NCBI GenBank assembly: GCA_003013855.2
Contig: ML058440.1
Coordinates: forward strand, 992,001-1,056,000
Source of the DNA: Liriodendron chinense
Taxonomy: Eukaryota; Streptophyta; Magnoliopsida; Magnoliales; Magnoliaceae
Direction of reading: 5' to 3'
DNA: 64,000 nt
The stretch's first letter is position 1. Each line of letters opens with the position of its first letter. Under the pieces are notes generated by a model that was not told the origin of the DNA, ran no database searches, and saw only the letters and a program-made list of their open reading frames with translations. Below are positions 46,801-58,800 of this stretch, piece by piece. The position numbers and the translations under genes were made by a program.

Positions 46801-49800
46801 TCTGAAAAATCAACGAACTGGAAATAAACACTCTTATGGAAATAAACAATCCTATGACCTAGAATTTGAAAAACTAAAACAAAATGACACTTCTCATGGG
46901 TGACACATAATTTCTCATTATAAGTATTATAAACAATGATGATTTTCAGGTATCCCAATACTTGAGAACACACATTATTAATACCAAGTCTTGAGCAGAT
47001 CTTGGCATCAGCCATTATGTCCAAAATGTCATCAAGATGCGGGATAGGGACTCTGACCATCATATCTACCATGACGTGAATACATAGCAATGTAGCATAA
47101 CACTTGACTAAAGATTTGTGGACGGCCAGGATATGCCCACATGTGTGCCATATGCCATTGTTCTTGGAAGTGAAAAGGGCAGGCATGACACACAGAACAA
47201 AACTCCAACTCAAACTTTCCTTATTGAATTCTTCCCCGAGAAGTTTATCAAATTGACGCTGCATTTCTGTATTTTCTACGGGGTTCACCTGGTATGGAGG
47301 AAAGCTTGACAGGACCAACCTAGGGACAAGATCGATTGTGTGTTGAATGTCCCATATGGGTGAAAATTTATCCCATAAATCATCTGGTGGGCTATCACAA
47401 GTCATGTGGGCATCCACCATCATATCCTCACTAGTCTCCTTTTCAAATTCATTCGTGTGCATCATGGTAAGAGACTTAGATTGGGAATCTACGTCACTTA
47501 AGTCGCACATAACATCTGGAAGTGGTGCGGTCTCAATTCTTTCTACCTTTTCATTACTAGCACACACTTCGTCATCCTCAACGATGATGAGCGATGCCTT
47601 AATTTCTTCCATTTCCTCACTACTGACGTTAGGCACGTACTCTTCCACTTCATAAACATCATGTTTGGATTCTTCCAACTGGCCATTTACCAAGGTATTA
47701 TCTCGCTTCCAAGGAAATATAATTGGTGTTAAACACTCAAATTGTTCATAAGCCGAGATTTCCTTAATGATGGGTTGGACCACTTTACAAGGAGGGGACC
47801 ATATTGGTTCTGTGTTTGGACGGAAAGGTGGGGCAACTCTCTTCCGAGCCAAGGGTTTTTGACGATAAGAGATGGGAAGATATTTTTCTTTTAAACACTC
47901 TTTCATCTCATCCCATTGTGAGATCGGGGCTCTCCCAACTCTATCAATTCTTCGCTCTAAATCTGCCCAAAACGACTTGGCTTGGCCCTCCAATTTCAAC
48001 TTGGCAAACCTCACTCGACGATCATTCGACATATCATACCAATCAAAAAAATAGTCCAAGTCTTCAAGCCAATCAAGGAATGTTTGTGGGTCCATGTGAC
48101 CATTAAAGTAGGCCAAGTCATCGGAATTCGGCTTTCCATTGGGTCTCGATGGCCACACGACAACACTTAATGGCCTTGAAGATCTCAAACGCCTATACTC
48201 CATTCACTACGGGGAGACTACGGACTGGGTGACTCACAATACGAATGCAATGAATTTAAACTACAATGAACTGACACTAATTAATTCTAGATAATGCGAC
48301 TCAAATCTGGAATTTTTCCAAATTAGGAAACTTTCTAAAATTGGAAAGTTTCTAAAATTGGAAACTGTCTAAATCTGAAAATTTTCCAAATTAGGAAACT
48401 TTCTAAAATTGGAAAATTTCTAAATCTGAAAATTCTCCAAATTAGGAAACTTTCTAAAATTGGAAACTTTCTAAATCTGGACATTTCCTAAAACAAACCT
48501 AAAAATCAAAACCCTAATTTTTTTGATAACTCGATCTAGACAAAAACCATGCAAGCCTATTCTCTGATACCAAATTTGATGCAGGACAGCCCTAAATATG
48601 ATGCATGCTCATGAACACAATTATTCAGCGGAAATAAAAGCAATAATAATAATGAAATCTAGCATCAATCATCATAAACTAAGAAAATCATAAAGGAAAC
48701 ATGCAATGGGACGGGCCATCATCACAACCATGGAGTATGGGATTCAAGTAGCGTATAGGTTGGATCCGGCGAGGGATGGAACCTCCCGATCTTGCATGGT
48801 CATACCCAATCGATCAATGATGATCACTAGTCCGAAGAATCAGAAAGTTTCTCGGATTAGGGATTTGAGAATTTGGGGGTTTAGGGTTTAGATCGATTCT
48901 CAAGGTTTAGATCGTGGGGAATAAACAAAACAGAAGTTTAGAAGGATAATAATAGAAGATGAAATACCTGGAAGAAGTTGGAGGGGCACAAGAAGAATAG
49001 AGAAGAAGGAGATCAAGGAAGAAGAGGAAGCACCATGAGAGAGGGAAAGAGGAAGGAGGCAACCAAAGGTTTGCTCTTTTTCATAAATCAACAACTAATA
49101 AAAAAGGTTTAGGGCAACACCCTTATAAAATTCGGAATTAGCATAATTACCAAAATACCCCTACTAACAAAATTTCAAAAAAAAGACATTTGCATGAAAA
49201 AAACGTACCCACACTAACCCAAAACTCAAATAAGTAAAAAATGCGTAAAATAAACTCAAATCTAAGATGTCCAATGCGCTCCAATGATGGTGTGATGAAA
49301 GTGGGCCACAATGAACCAATGGTCCGATCACATCATCATCACGATCCAACGGTCCGATCATATCTCCTCCAAGCAACTAACACATGTCTTCCCAAGGTGG
49401 GGTCTTTTCAAATGTCTCGGACTACATGTGTAAGGTCTTCAATGCTCCTCAATAGGCGCCTATCCACAAGGATGGTACTTGTGGTTGGCGCTTTCTTCGT
49501 TGGTACACCTTGAATGCTTTTGTTCCGCATCAGTGATGACCCAGGTGCTGCGACCCTTTATGGGTAAGTTCTTAGTTGTGTACTTCGATGATATCCTCAT
49601 CTATGGTACGTCTCCTACCCAGCACCTTGAACACTTGAGGCAGGTCTGCAACGCCTTGCGAGCAGAAAAGCTTTATGCGAACCTCAATAAGTGTTCCTTC
49701 TTGACTTCTAGAGTTATCTTTCTGGGGTTCGTTGTTTTGTCAGAGGGTATGTCTGCAGACCCTGAGAAAGTTAAGGCCATTGTCAATTGGCCCGAGCCGC

Positions 49801-52800
49801 GTAATATACACGACGTGCGAAGCTTTCACGGCCTAGCTACGTTCTATCGGCGGTTCATCCGTGGATTTAGCTCTATTATGCCTCCCATCACAGATTGCAT
49901 AAGAAAAGGGAGTTCCAATGGACTAAAGCCGCGACACGGGCTTTCACTGAAATTAAGAATAAGATGACGGAAGCGCCCGTCATGCGTCTACCTGACTTCT
50001 CTAAAGTCTTTGAGGTGGCGTGTGACGCGTCAGGATTTGCCATAGGGGGAGTGTTAAGCCAAGAGGGACATCCTGTGGCCTTTTTCAGTGAGAAACTGAA
50101 TGAGGCTAAACAACGCTACTCCACCTACGACAAAGAGTTCTATGCGGTTGTGCAATCATTGCGCCATTGGCGGCATTATTTATTACCGCAAGAATTTGTC
50201 CTGTTCTCTGATCATGAGGCCTTGAAATATTTGAGCTCTCAAAAGAAGTTGAGCCCTAGGCATGCCAAGTGGGCTCAATTTCTTCAAGAGTATACGTTTC
50301 TACTTAAGCACAAGGCCGGTAAAGAGAATAAGGTTGCTGACGCGCTTAGCCGTCGTGTCATGACGCTGCGGTCCATGAGCATTGAAGTTACAGGCTTTGA
50401 GCAACTCAAGGGTGAGTACTCAACTTGTCCTGACTTTGGGACCATCTATGCGTCGTTGTCTAGTGACCCACCCTCGAGGAGTGCTGAGTTTGTCCTTACA
50501 GACGGATATCTTTTTAGAGGGGACAAGCTCTGCATCCCACGCACATCCCTCCGTGATTTTCTAGTATGGGAGCTTCATGCTGGAGGGATGGCAGGTCACT
50601 TTGGTAGAGATAAAACAGTTGCCCTGGTTTCTGATCGTTTCCATTGGCCTAATCTCCAGCGAGATGTGGCCAAGATTGTAGGGCAGTGTCGGACATGTCA
50701 ACTGGCAAAGCAGAGGAAACAAAATACAGGCTTATACACTCCTTTGCCAGTTCCACATGCACCGTGGCAAGATGTCAGTATGGATTTCGTGCTTGGGCTT
50801 CCTAAGACTATTCGTAAGCACGATTCCATACTCGTGGTCGTTGATCGGTTTTCTAAGATGGCCCATTTCCTACCCTGTTATAAGACCTCAGATGCCTCCC
50901 ACATTGCTAAGATATTCTTTCAGGAGGTTGTGCGACTTCATGGGGTACTTAGATCCATTGTGTCTGACAGAGATACTAGGTTCACTAGTTATTTTTGGAA
51001 GACTTTCTGGCATCTTTTGGGTACGAGGCTTCAATTTTCTTCAGCATATCATCCTCAGTCGGATGGTCAAACAGAGGTAGTGAACCGTAGCCTAGGGAAT
51101 TTGTTGAGATGTCTAGTTGGAGACCACCACAGGACCTGGGACACTGTTATTCACACAGCAGAATTCGCTTATAACTCTTCAGTGAACAGGTCCACAAGAA
51201 TGAGCCCATTTGAAATTGTTTCAGGTCTTAGACCCCGAGCCCCCATAGATTTGATCCCCATGGCTACCCCACAGCGTCCTTCAGAGTTAGGAGAGTCATT
51301 TGCCCATCATATACATGCATTGCATACTGAGATCAGAAGGAAGATTAATTCAAATAATGAACATTATAAACTTTCTGCTGACACTCACAGGAGATTTAGG
51401 GAATTTCAACCTGGAGATGACGTCATGGTTCGTATTAGGTCTGATTGGTTTCCACCTGGATCCGTGAAGAAGCTTCATGCCCGTAGCATAGGCCCACATA
51501 AAATTGTGAAAAGGTTGGGGTCTAACGCTTATGTTGTCGATATCCCTCCTACCATGGGCATCAGTTCCACATTTAATGTGGAAGATCTAGTTCCCTATCA
51601 CGAGCCATTACCTCTATCCAGTGATTCCCCTGTTTCTTCCCAGACCTCCCCTATATATGGACCTTGGCCACAGCCTGACCTCCCTATACCCATCTTACCT
51701 TCTCTTCCTTCTGCACCGAGAAGAGACGAGATAGAGGGAATTTTGGACTCCGAGTTGGTTTTTACTCGCTCAGGGGGTTACCAGAAATTCCTAGTCAAGT
51801 GGAGGAACAGGCCTATTGCAGATAACTCCTGGATTACCGAGACAGAGCTACAGCGTATCGATCCAGATATGCTTGAGAGGTACAGGAGTTCACTTTCGCC
51901 AGTGGCGAATTCTTCCCACCCGGGGAGAATTGATGCGGACATCAGTGGTGCACCCTTTAGAGTGTACCAGAGGAGGCGACGTCGCAGATCGAGTGTTGGA
52001 GCAGACGAGTTGATGTGGATGGACGCCGGGCCCATTGGGCCCATTTTCTGACGCGTTACGAGTACGCGAGATGCTGGATCGCGCAGGAGCATCATGACCG
52101 CTGGACCATGGAGCGGATTTACATTTAGGCGCTTTTCTATTTATTTCTTTGTTTCTAGGCGCTTTAGTGTCGTTATTTACTTTAGACGTTTTTATGTTAT
52201 TTCTTTGGTTTTCAGGCACTTTAGTGCACTTTTTTTTATTTTCGTAGCTTATATATACTGTGAGAACCCTATTTCGAAATTATTGAATGAATAGAAAATT
52301 CGTGAGTTTCTTCCTCTTTGTTGAGAGATTAGGGTTTCAGGATTGGCCCTCGGGTGTTGAGGATTCCACCCCGGAGTTTTCGTTTTCTCTTCTCTCTTTC
52401 TTCAAGGTGCGAGGAAAGGTAAGCTTCTTTTGATTCCTAATTCGTACTTCATGATAACCCATTGTTTTTCGACATCCCTCGTCCTTTTCTGAAACCACCC
52501 CCCCCCCCCCCCCTTTGGTACGATCGAAAAGAGGGATGCCTAGCCACGATAACCAGATCCAAACTTGACTGTGGACTGGTCTATGCTAGATCTGGGATAT
52601 CCTTATATCCCTAGATTCTCCCTGTTTTACGATTTTACATGGTTTTATGCAAAGGGGCATGATCCGGACGAACGGATTTCATCTTCGTGTTGAGATTTGT
52701 TAGTTTCCTCTTATTGAAAGTAGTTAGTTTCGTAATTTTATTATTTGAATATCTTCCAACTTGATATACATGCATCTAGGGTTAGATCATCGCATGCCCC

Positions 52801-55800
52801 TGCATCAATTTCGGGCAGTGAAATAATGATAAGAAGTAGATAGGCATGCTGGAAAGGGAGGCATTGATCAAGTTGTTTCTGCCTCCTAAAGACAGAATGC
52901 TACTCATCCAGGAAGCCATTTTTCTCTCCATTTTTTCAATGATATTATCCCACAAGCAAATGGGAGGCTTACCTATGCAGAGAGGGAGATAGAGATAGAG
53001 CGTTGGGAGGGAGTCTACCTTGCAGCCAAATGAATCAGCGAAAGATTCACAAACCTCACTGGGAAGATTTATCCCAATCAGGGAAGTCTTGGCCATGTTG
53101 GAACCAACAGATAGTCATGCTAAAAAAAGTTATCATTGATTCATCTACATCACAGAAGAGTAATGTATCATTAGTAAATTGCAAATGGTTAATACGGAAA
53201 GGAAGACTTCTGATAGAGAACCCTCTAAACAAACCCTGTCTCCCTAGCCTCTAGTTAACATCCCACTGAGCGATTCTGTGACAAGCACAAACAGTAACGA
53301 GGGGAGAGGATCCCCCCGATGGATTCCTCTAGAGGGCCTAAAGAAACCAAAAGGGGTGCCATTTATCAAAACAGAGAATTTTGGGAGAGAAAACACATTC
53401 TCATCCAGGCCTCCATTTATATCCGAACCCCATTCTTTCGAGCATGTAATCTAAAAATGACCAATCCACATGGTCGTAAGCCTTCTGAAGATTAAGCTTG
53501 CAAAGGATGCCACTTTTTTTCTCCCTAACACACGAATCCAGGCATTCGTTAGCAATCAACATTGAATCTAGGATCTGCCTTCCTTCCACAAAAGCAAACT
53601 GGTAGGGGGAAACCACCTTAGCAATGACTTGCCTAAGGCGATTTGCCAGAATTTTGTAAGACCCCCCCACCACACACACACACAGAGACTAATAGGACAG
53701 AAGTCTTTGATATTCTGAGCTCCTTCCAGCTTCGGGATCAAGGCAAGGAAGGTGCTACCTAACTCAGAAGAGAGTCTTCTCTCCAGAAACAGTTCTTGGA
53801 CAAAGGCAAACAGATTGTGCCTGACCAGCTCCCGGAAGACCTATGGGAAAGCCATCTTGCTAATTATTAATACAGAAAAAATGCACACTCTGTTCTTTGT
53901 TTGCCAATAAGTAGTTAAGAACTTTTAGCGGTGGGCATGTGCTCCAAGGACATTGGTTGGAATTAGCATGTTGCCAAGTTAGGTAACAAAAGGTGAGATG
54001 GTGTGAGAGTAGCATATTTCAAGAATGTGGCTCACACAGTCTCTTTCAAAAGGGTATCATGTTGATTGGTTGAGTATTCATTACATTATAATTGTCATAT
54101 TCTTGGCTGCTCAGAAAGCATTGTGGTTGTTCTTTATATGCTTGAAGAACATTCTGTCTTTCTGGCATTGTGTTGTTGTCGTGTTTAACGCCGCAAATTT
54201 TGTCCAATTTAAGGGTTGCCCCATAAATTTCCTAGATGAAAATTGGAGGTGTTCATTTTTTTTTTTTTTATGTCACAAGCGTTTGTTTCCCATGTCGACT
54301 TCTTTTCAAGTCTTTGTCGTTTTTGAGAAACATTGAGGCTAAATTAGTGAAAACCAACAAACTTAAGATGTGTTTATGAGAGCATCAAACTTTGCAATAA
54401 TTTGATTTCTTTAAATGGATAAATGGCTAGTTTGAGAATTATTTCTTTGGTGAATATTTTAAAGTCGAAACTTGAAATTTTTTGTATTTTGTTGAAATTT
54501 TTGAATTACTTGTAAATTACAGAGGCTTATGGTTGATAGTTGTGAATCATGAATCTATTGCAGGGACTTGAAGGGAACCTAGATAACTATAACCTGCAAC
54601 TGTCTGTCTACTATCAAAACATGCAAGGAAACAATCTTCAAGGACTAATCTAAAAAAAAATGTTCTGATGTGTGCTACACTGCTACTTCTTTGCATGGCC
54701 CAAGATGAGAACGTGAAAGCCTCTACAAGGGAAAGGGAAATTGGCCCATGTGGTTTACATTAGGGTGCCTTGACCTTTTGGAACTTGTGAAGGGATGCTC
54801 TATCATCTGAATGCATAAATTGAAACTTTTCACATGATTGAAAGGTTGTCACCATTTACAAAATAGAGCCTTCTCTTTTAGTTCACCAGATATTTTTAGC
54901 TCTAGAATGTATTAATGAGCTTAGGCCTTTTATCAGTGCTCAGAACTAGCAGGAGTTGCTTGTACATAGTACGTTACATCTCGTTCATGTTAGGGCTTGC
55001 GTTTTTCTCCTTATCTTTTGACCAGTGTATCCTATATTCCTATTTACCAGGGTAACTCAAGTTCTTTCATTTTTGTGGTACCTTTTCCGGTTAAGGTATG
55101 ATTAAATGTTAATGTTGTGTCTTAGCGAACACTCAAGCCCATCTCTTTCTTTTTTACTATATTTTTATATCTTTTGTTTGCAGGAACCAGTGTTGGATCT
55201 AAGTTTTTACGTGCTAATGGAATTACGCTTTTCAAAGTACGAGAGGAAATTGTCAAGTTACTTGGAAAATCGGACATGTACTATTTCAGTCCTGAGCATC
55301 CACCATTGACTGAACCAGCTCAAAGGGCACTCGATTGGGCTGTTGATGAGAAGATGAAATCAGGTAAATTTGAAACTATTTTTTTCTCATTTATCCGTGC
55401 TGATGTGTAATTTTAATAGCTGTTAAGGACACGATTTCTCAATGCTACAATTTCATTTAATAATCATGTGGGGTCATGTGCTAATGGCTAAAGATTGACA
55501 TATATAAATGGTCTGGGGAATTGTGATTTGTAATTGCAGTACACAAGGTAAGTTGTAGCAGGCATATCAGAAACACATCAGGAAAATGGGGATAGCACCT
55601 TGGAGTTAAGATGCGAATTTATGAGAACTAGGGATCATCTCCCAAGATTTCAATCGAGCTGTGGATTTGTTGTCTCCTGCAATGTGCTGCAACCTTGTGA
55701 ATATTTTGTTCCTTTCACTATCAGAAAAGGAATCTGTTAAGCGGTAGTGGACAAATATAAAGCAGAACTGTTGTGGGGTAGTGGAGGTCTTTAGGTGGGC

Positions 55801-58800
55801 AAGATCAGATGTAGTGGATTGGGTTTTGAATTCTTTGGTTCTGGGAGAAGAAAAATCTTGGGATGCTTTGTAATTCTTTTGGCCATTCCGGCCTTCACTG
55901 ATTAATAAAATTGTTACCTTTCAACATGCACGCACGCACATGGGGAAAAGGTACTTGAGGTCGAACTCATGGGAGCTCCCCATGAGATCGAGCTTTATGG
56001 GCCCCACGGCCCCCACCATGATGTGTCCCGGACGTCTACACTGTGCATTTGGTGGGTCCCCTCTACATTATAGGATGTCCTGAAAATCAGCCATAGACAG
56101 AACTCAAGTGGGCCACACCATCAAAAACCTTTGGAAATCATCCCTAAGACATCTAAACGCACTTGGTGGGGCCCACCTGAACTTTGGAATGACCTGAAAT
56201 TTGGTGTGACTCCTCCTCCAGGTGGGACACATACAAGGGATGGGCTGGATGTCTGAACCACATCTCAGTGGCCCCAGTAAACAATCAGGAAGGTTTCAAT
56301 GGGTGAGCATCCACTCTTAACTGTTGTATGTGGTGTGGCCCACTTAAGTCATGGATTGGCCTGATTTTTAGGCCCCTGGTCTACCATGGAAGGGTGCATG
56401 TGATTTTTTGGTGTGGATGTCCAACACACATTACGGTGGGGCCCATAAAGCTCGATGTGATGGGAAGCTCCCTTTAAACTATCAAAGGTTGTGGCAGTTT
56501 GTTCCCTTTGAACAGAAGGCTTGTTAAGCTGACATAGGTAATTTTGGAATCTCCAATGCCAAGTGTCAGAACCTGACATGGGTAATTTTGGAATCTCCAG
56601 TGCCAAGGTGTTGGGTAATTTTAGAATCTCCAGTGCCAATGTGAATATCAATTATTAAGATATCATAGAAGACTAGGCTGAGGCACCGCACACACACACT
56701 ATCAAAGGTTGTGGCAGTCTGTTCCCTTTGAACAGAAGCCTTAAGCCTTGTTAACCTGACGTAGGGTGATCTTGGAATCCCCAGTGCCAAGTGTCAGGCA
56801 ATTTTGGAATCCCCAGTGCCAAGTTGAATGTCAATTATTAAAATATCATAGAAGACTTGGCTGAGGCACCAAAATTGTTTCTAGATGTTATACTAGTGCA
56901 CTATAACATTTAGAGAATCACCTTCAATGCATAAGGGGAGCCCAAGATCCTGGTTGGCAAAATACAATAGGCTGTATCTTTCAACTCCACCTTCCTCTTT
57001 CCTTATATCATAAATTTTACAAGCTATTGCTACGATTGTCATGAAAAATGCCTCCAAAACCAGAGGCATGCACCCTACTGTTACCATAAATTGTGAATTT
57101 TAACCACCCAACATCATAGCTAGATACTCCAGGATATTTGATATATCTGTATTGTATATTTAAATCCGTATTTGGTACCTAATATCAAGTGTGAGAGTTG
57201 TACTCTTACTAGGCCTGGCAATAGGCGGGTCTGGGGTTGGTTCAGCCCTGGATTTTGTAACTGGTTGGGCCAGGCGTACCAGGTTGGGCTTTTCAAAATA
57301 TTGATATTGCCTGTCCCATTGTCTACCCTCTCTGTATCATGCCATATGTAGATATCATTGCCACCAAAATAGAGAGAGGCACCCTCACATTCATCTGCCT
57401 TTGAGGATTTAGATACCCAATGCGTTGTTCTTGAGTTGAGACAATCAATTCTCTAGGAGCTATGCATTTTGACAGTTATGTAGCTTCTTTAGGGAGATTG
57501 GCGGAAGGTAAACTATGATACATGCAACAACATGCCCTGGAAGGGCCCATTGCTTTTCTTTTCTTTCCTTGACAAATGAGAGATGGTGGAGTAAGCAGGC
57601 TTATTAAACATTGAGACCATTAAATATCATGCTTCTCCACTTGATATGATGTGGTGGACCTTGGTGAAGAATTTACACTTTATGCTTTTCTCCATTGGGA
57701 TTGTTGCCACTCACACTTGTAAATTTTCTGGACTGGAGGTAATGGTCTCTGTGTGGTATACAGGCTTGGACATGGTTTCATTTCCTTTTTAGGCTGAATA
57801 CCAAGTTTATGTGAAATCTTTCAAAAAAATAAGTTTATGTGACTTATGTAATTGCTAAAGAGTTGAGGTCATTGAATATTTTACAAAGTTCATTGAGAAG
57901 AAATCTTGCTTATATTTGTGGAGCAAGCTTGGTCATGAATAACTATTTCATTTAGCGTGTGGAGTGTGGAAGCCATATCACTAAACCCCAGTTTGACAGG
58001 AAATGGGATGCTGGCACACCGTAATATTTCTGCCTGCCAACACAATATAAAAGAACCAAATGTATAGCTTGACCAAAAGATTGAAATATTGTGAAATCAT
58101 GCCTTGCTGCCTTTTTCTGCTGAAGATGGACAGTCTGCAATTGGTTTCTGGCAGTGATAAAACATGTGACAGTGACAGACTTTTGATATATATTGAGCAG
58201 AAAAAAGAAAGTATGATATGTTTCCCAAGCCAAATGCACCCTGAATGAATGTGCTGCGTTCCAAGTTTCGAACCCTTCTTTCCTTTTCTACTTTAGTCAT
58301 CACCAGCTATTGCTTGGTAGGATTACTCATTTAAAACTCATTTCCTGGCCTGATTAAGTTGCACAATTAGCAGTAGTTGCCCTGGCACTGGTAACTTAAA
58401 GCTTGGACTAGGATATTCATTCATAATTAGTTCCGTCCAACCGTTGTTTGAGTGTCCCAATATGATTTAATGCAAGCTGTGTTGTTTTGTTGGTATATGC
58501 ATTTTCTGGAAGTAGAAGTTGCCTTGATTACTTTTTTTTTTCCCTTTCTTTCATTCTTCCTCTTGTTCTAATTCTTCTGACTAAATTTAGCATTGAAATG
58601 CAGGTAAAGATGGGGAAGTAACTACGACCCATTTGCTCCTAGGCATTTGGTCGGAGAGAGATTCAGCTGGTCACAAGATAATGGCTTCTTTTGGTTTCGA
58701 TGATGAGAAGGCTAAAGAGCTGGCCAAGTCTGTAAGTTCCATGCCTTGACTTCTTCCAGATGAGGAGATATGGCTTCTTCCAATCGCCATTGAAGTGTTC

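Larger units (their letters stand above)
45186..49532 (-). mobile_element. young non-autonomous gypsy derivative nested in RT, minus strand
   Basis: A 4,347-bp element with 956-bp LTRs (45,186-46,141 and 48,577-49,532) and the 5-bp duplication GTGAT (45,181-45,185 and 49,533-49,537). The LTRs have equal length and differ, as far as I can read, only at 45,403 (A) against 48,794 (G). The interior is 2,435 bp, far below a full gypsy interior, and codes one fused frame without functional protease, RT, RNase H or integrase core. It must therefore have been mobilised in trans. The PBS (TGGTATCAGAGAA), LTR ends (TGATGC/GCATCA), gag and integrase tail resemble the element it sits in. Confidence 0.93.
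41411..52807 (+). mobile_element. Ty3/gypsy chromovirus in CLPT intron 3 (interrupted)
   Basis: LTRs at 41,411-42,290 and 51,931-52,807, TSD ATTTC, tRNA-Met primer site at 42,295, purine tract before 51,931. Without the inner insertion and one copy of its TSD it is about 7.0 kb. The order is gag, protease, RT, RNase H, integrase, chromodomain, which places it with plant chromoviruses; the clade was not determined. It is disabled by a TAG between gag and protease, the inner element inside RT, and a 1-nt frameshift near 49,908. LTRs differ at about 20 sites by eye (about 2%). Confidence 0.93.
34871..55183 (+). other. CLPT intron 3, 20,313 bp, hosting nested retroelements
   Basis: Starts GTTAGTG and ends TTTTGTTTGCAG with a T-rich tract. 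It contains a minisatellite (36,035-36,215), a plus-strand LINE fragment, a minus-strand LINE split by a gypsy element, and a second gypsy derivative inside that. The stretches 34,871-37,320, 39,170-40,065 and 53,875-55,183 show no further genes. Confidence 0.88.
55364..58603 (+). other. CLPT intron 4 (3,240 bp)
   Basis: GTAAAT ... GAAATGCAG. Contains a foldback element (55,971-56,472) and a direct repeat (56,477-56,872). A block at 57,210-57,300 with GGCCTGGCAATAGGCGGG resembles the start of an hAT-like MITE. No other gene is seen. Confidence 0.8.

Noticed and set aside
49479..49560. Gene start reading from the inner LTR into gypsy RT
   Set aside because: The first codons are LTR sequence; real RT homology begins only after the GTGAT duplication at 49,533.
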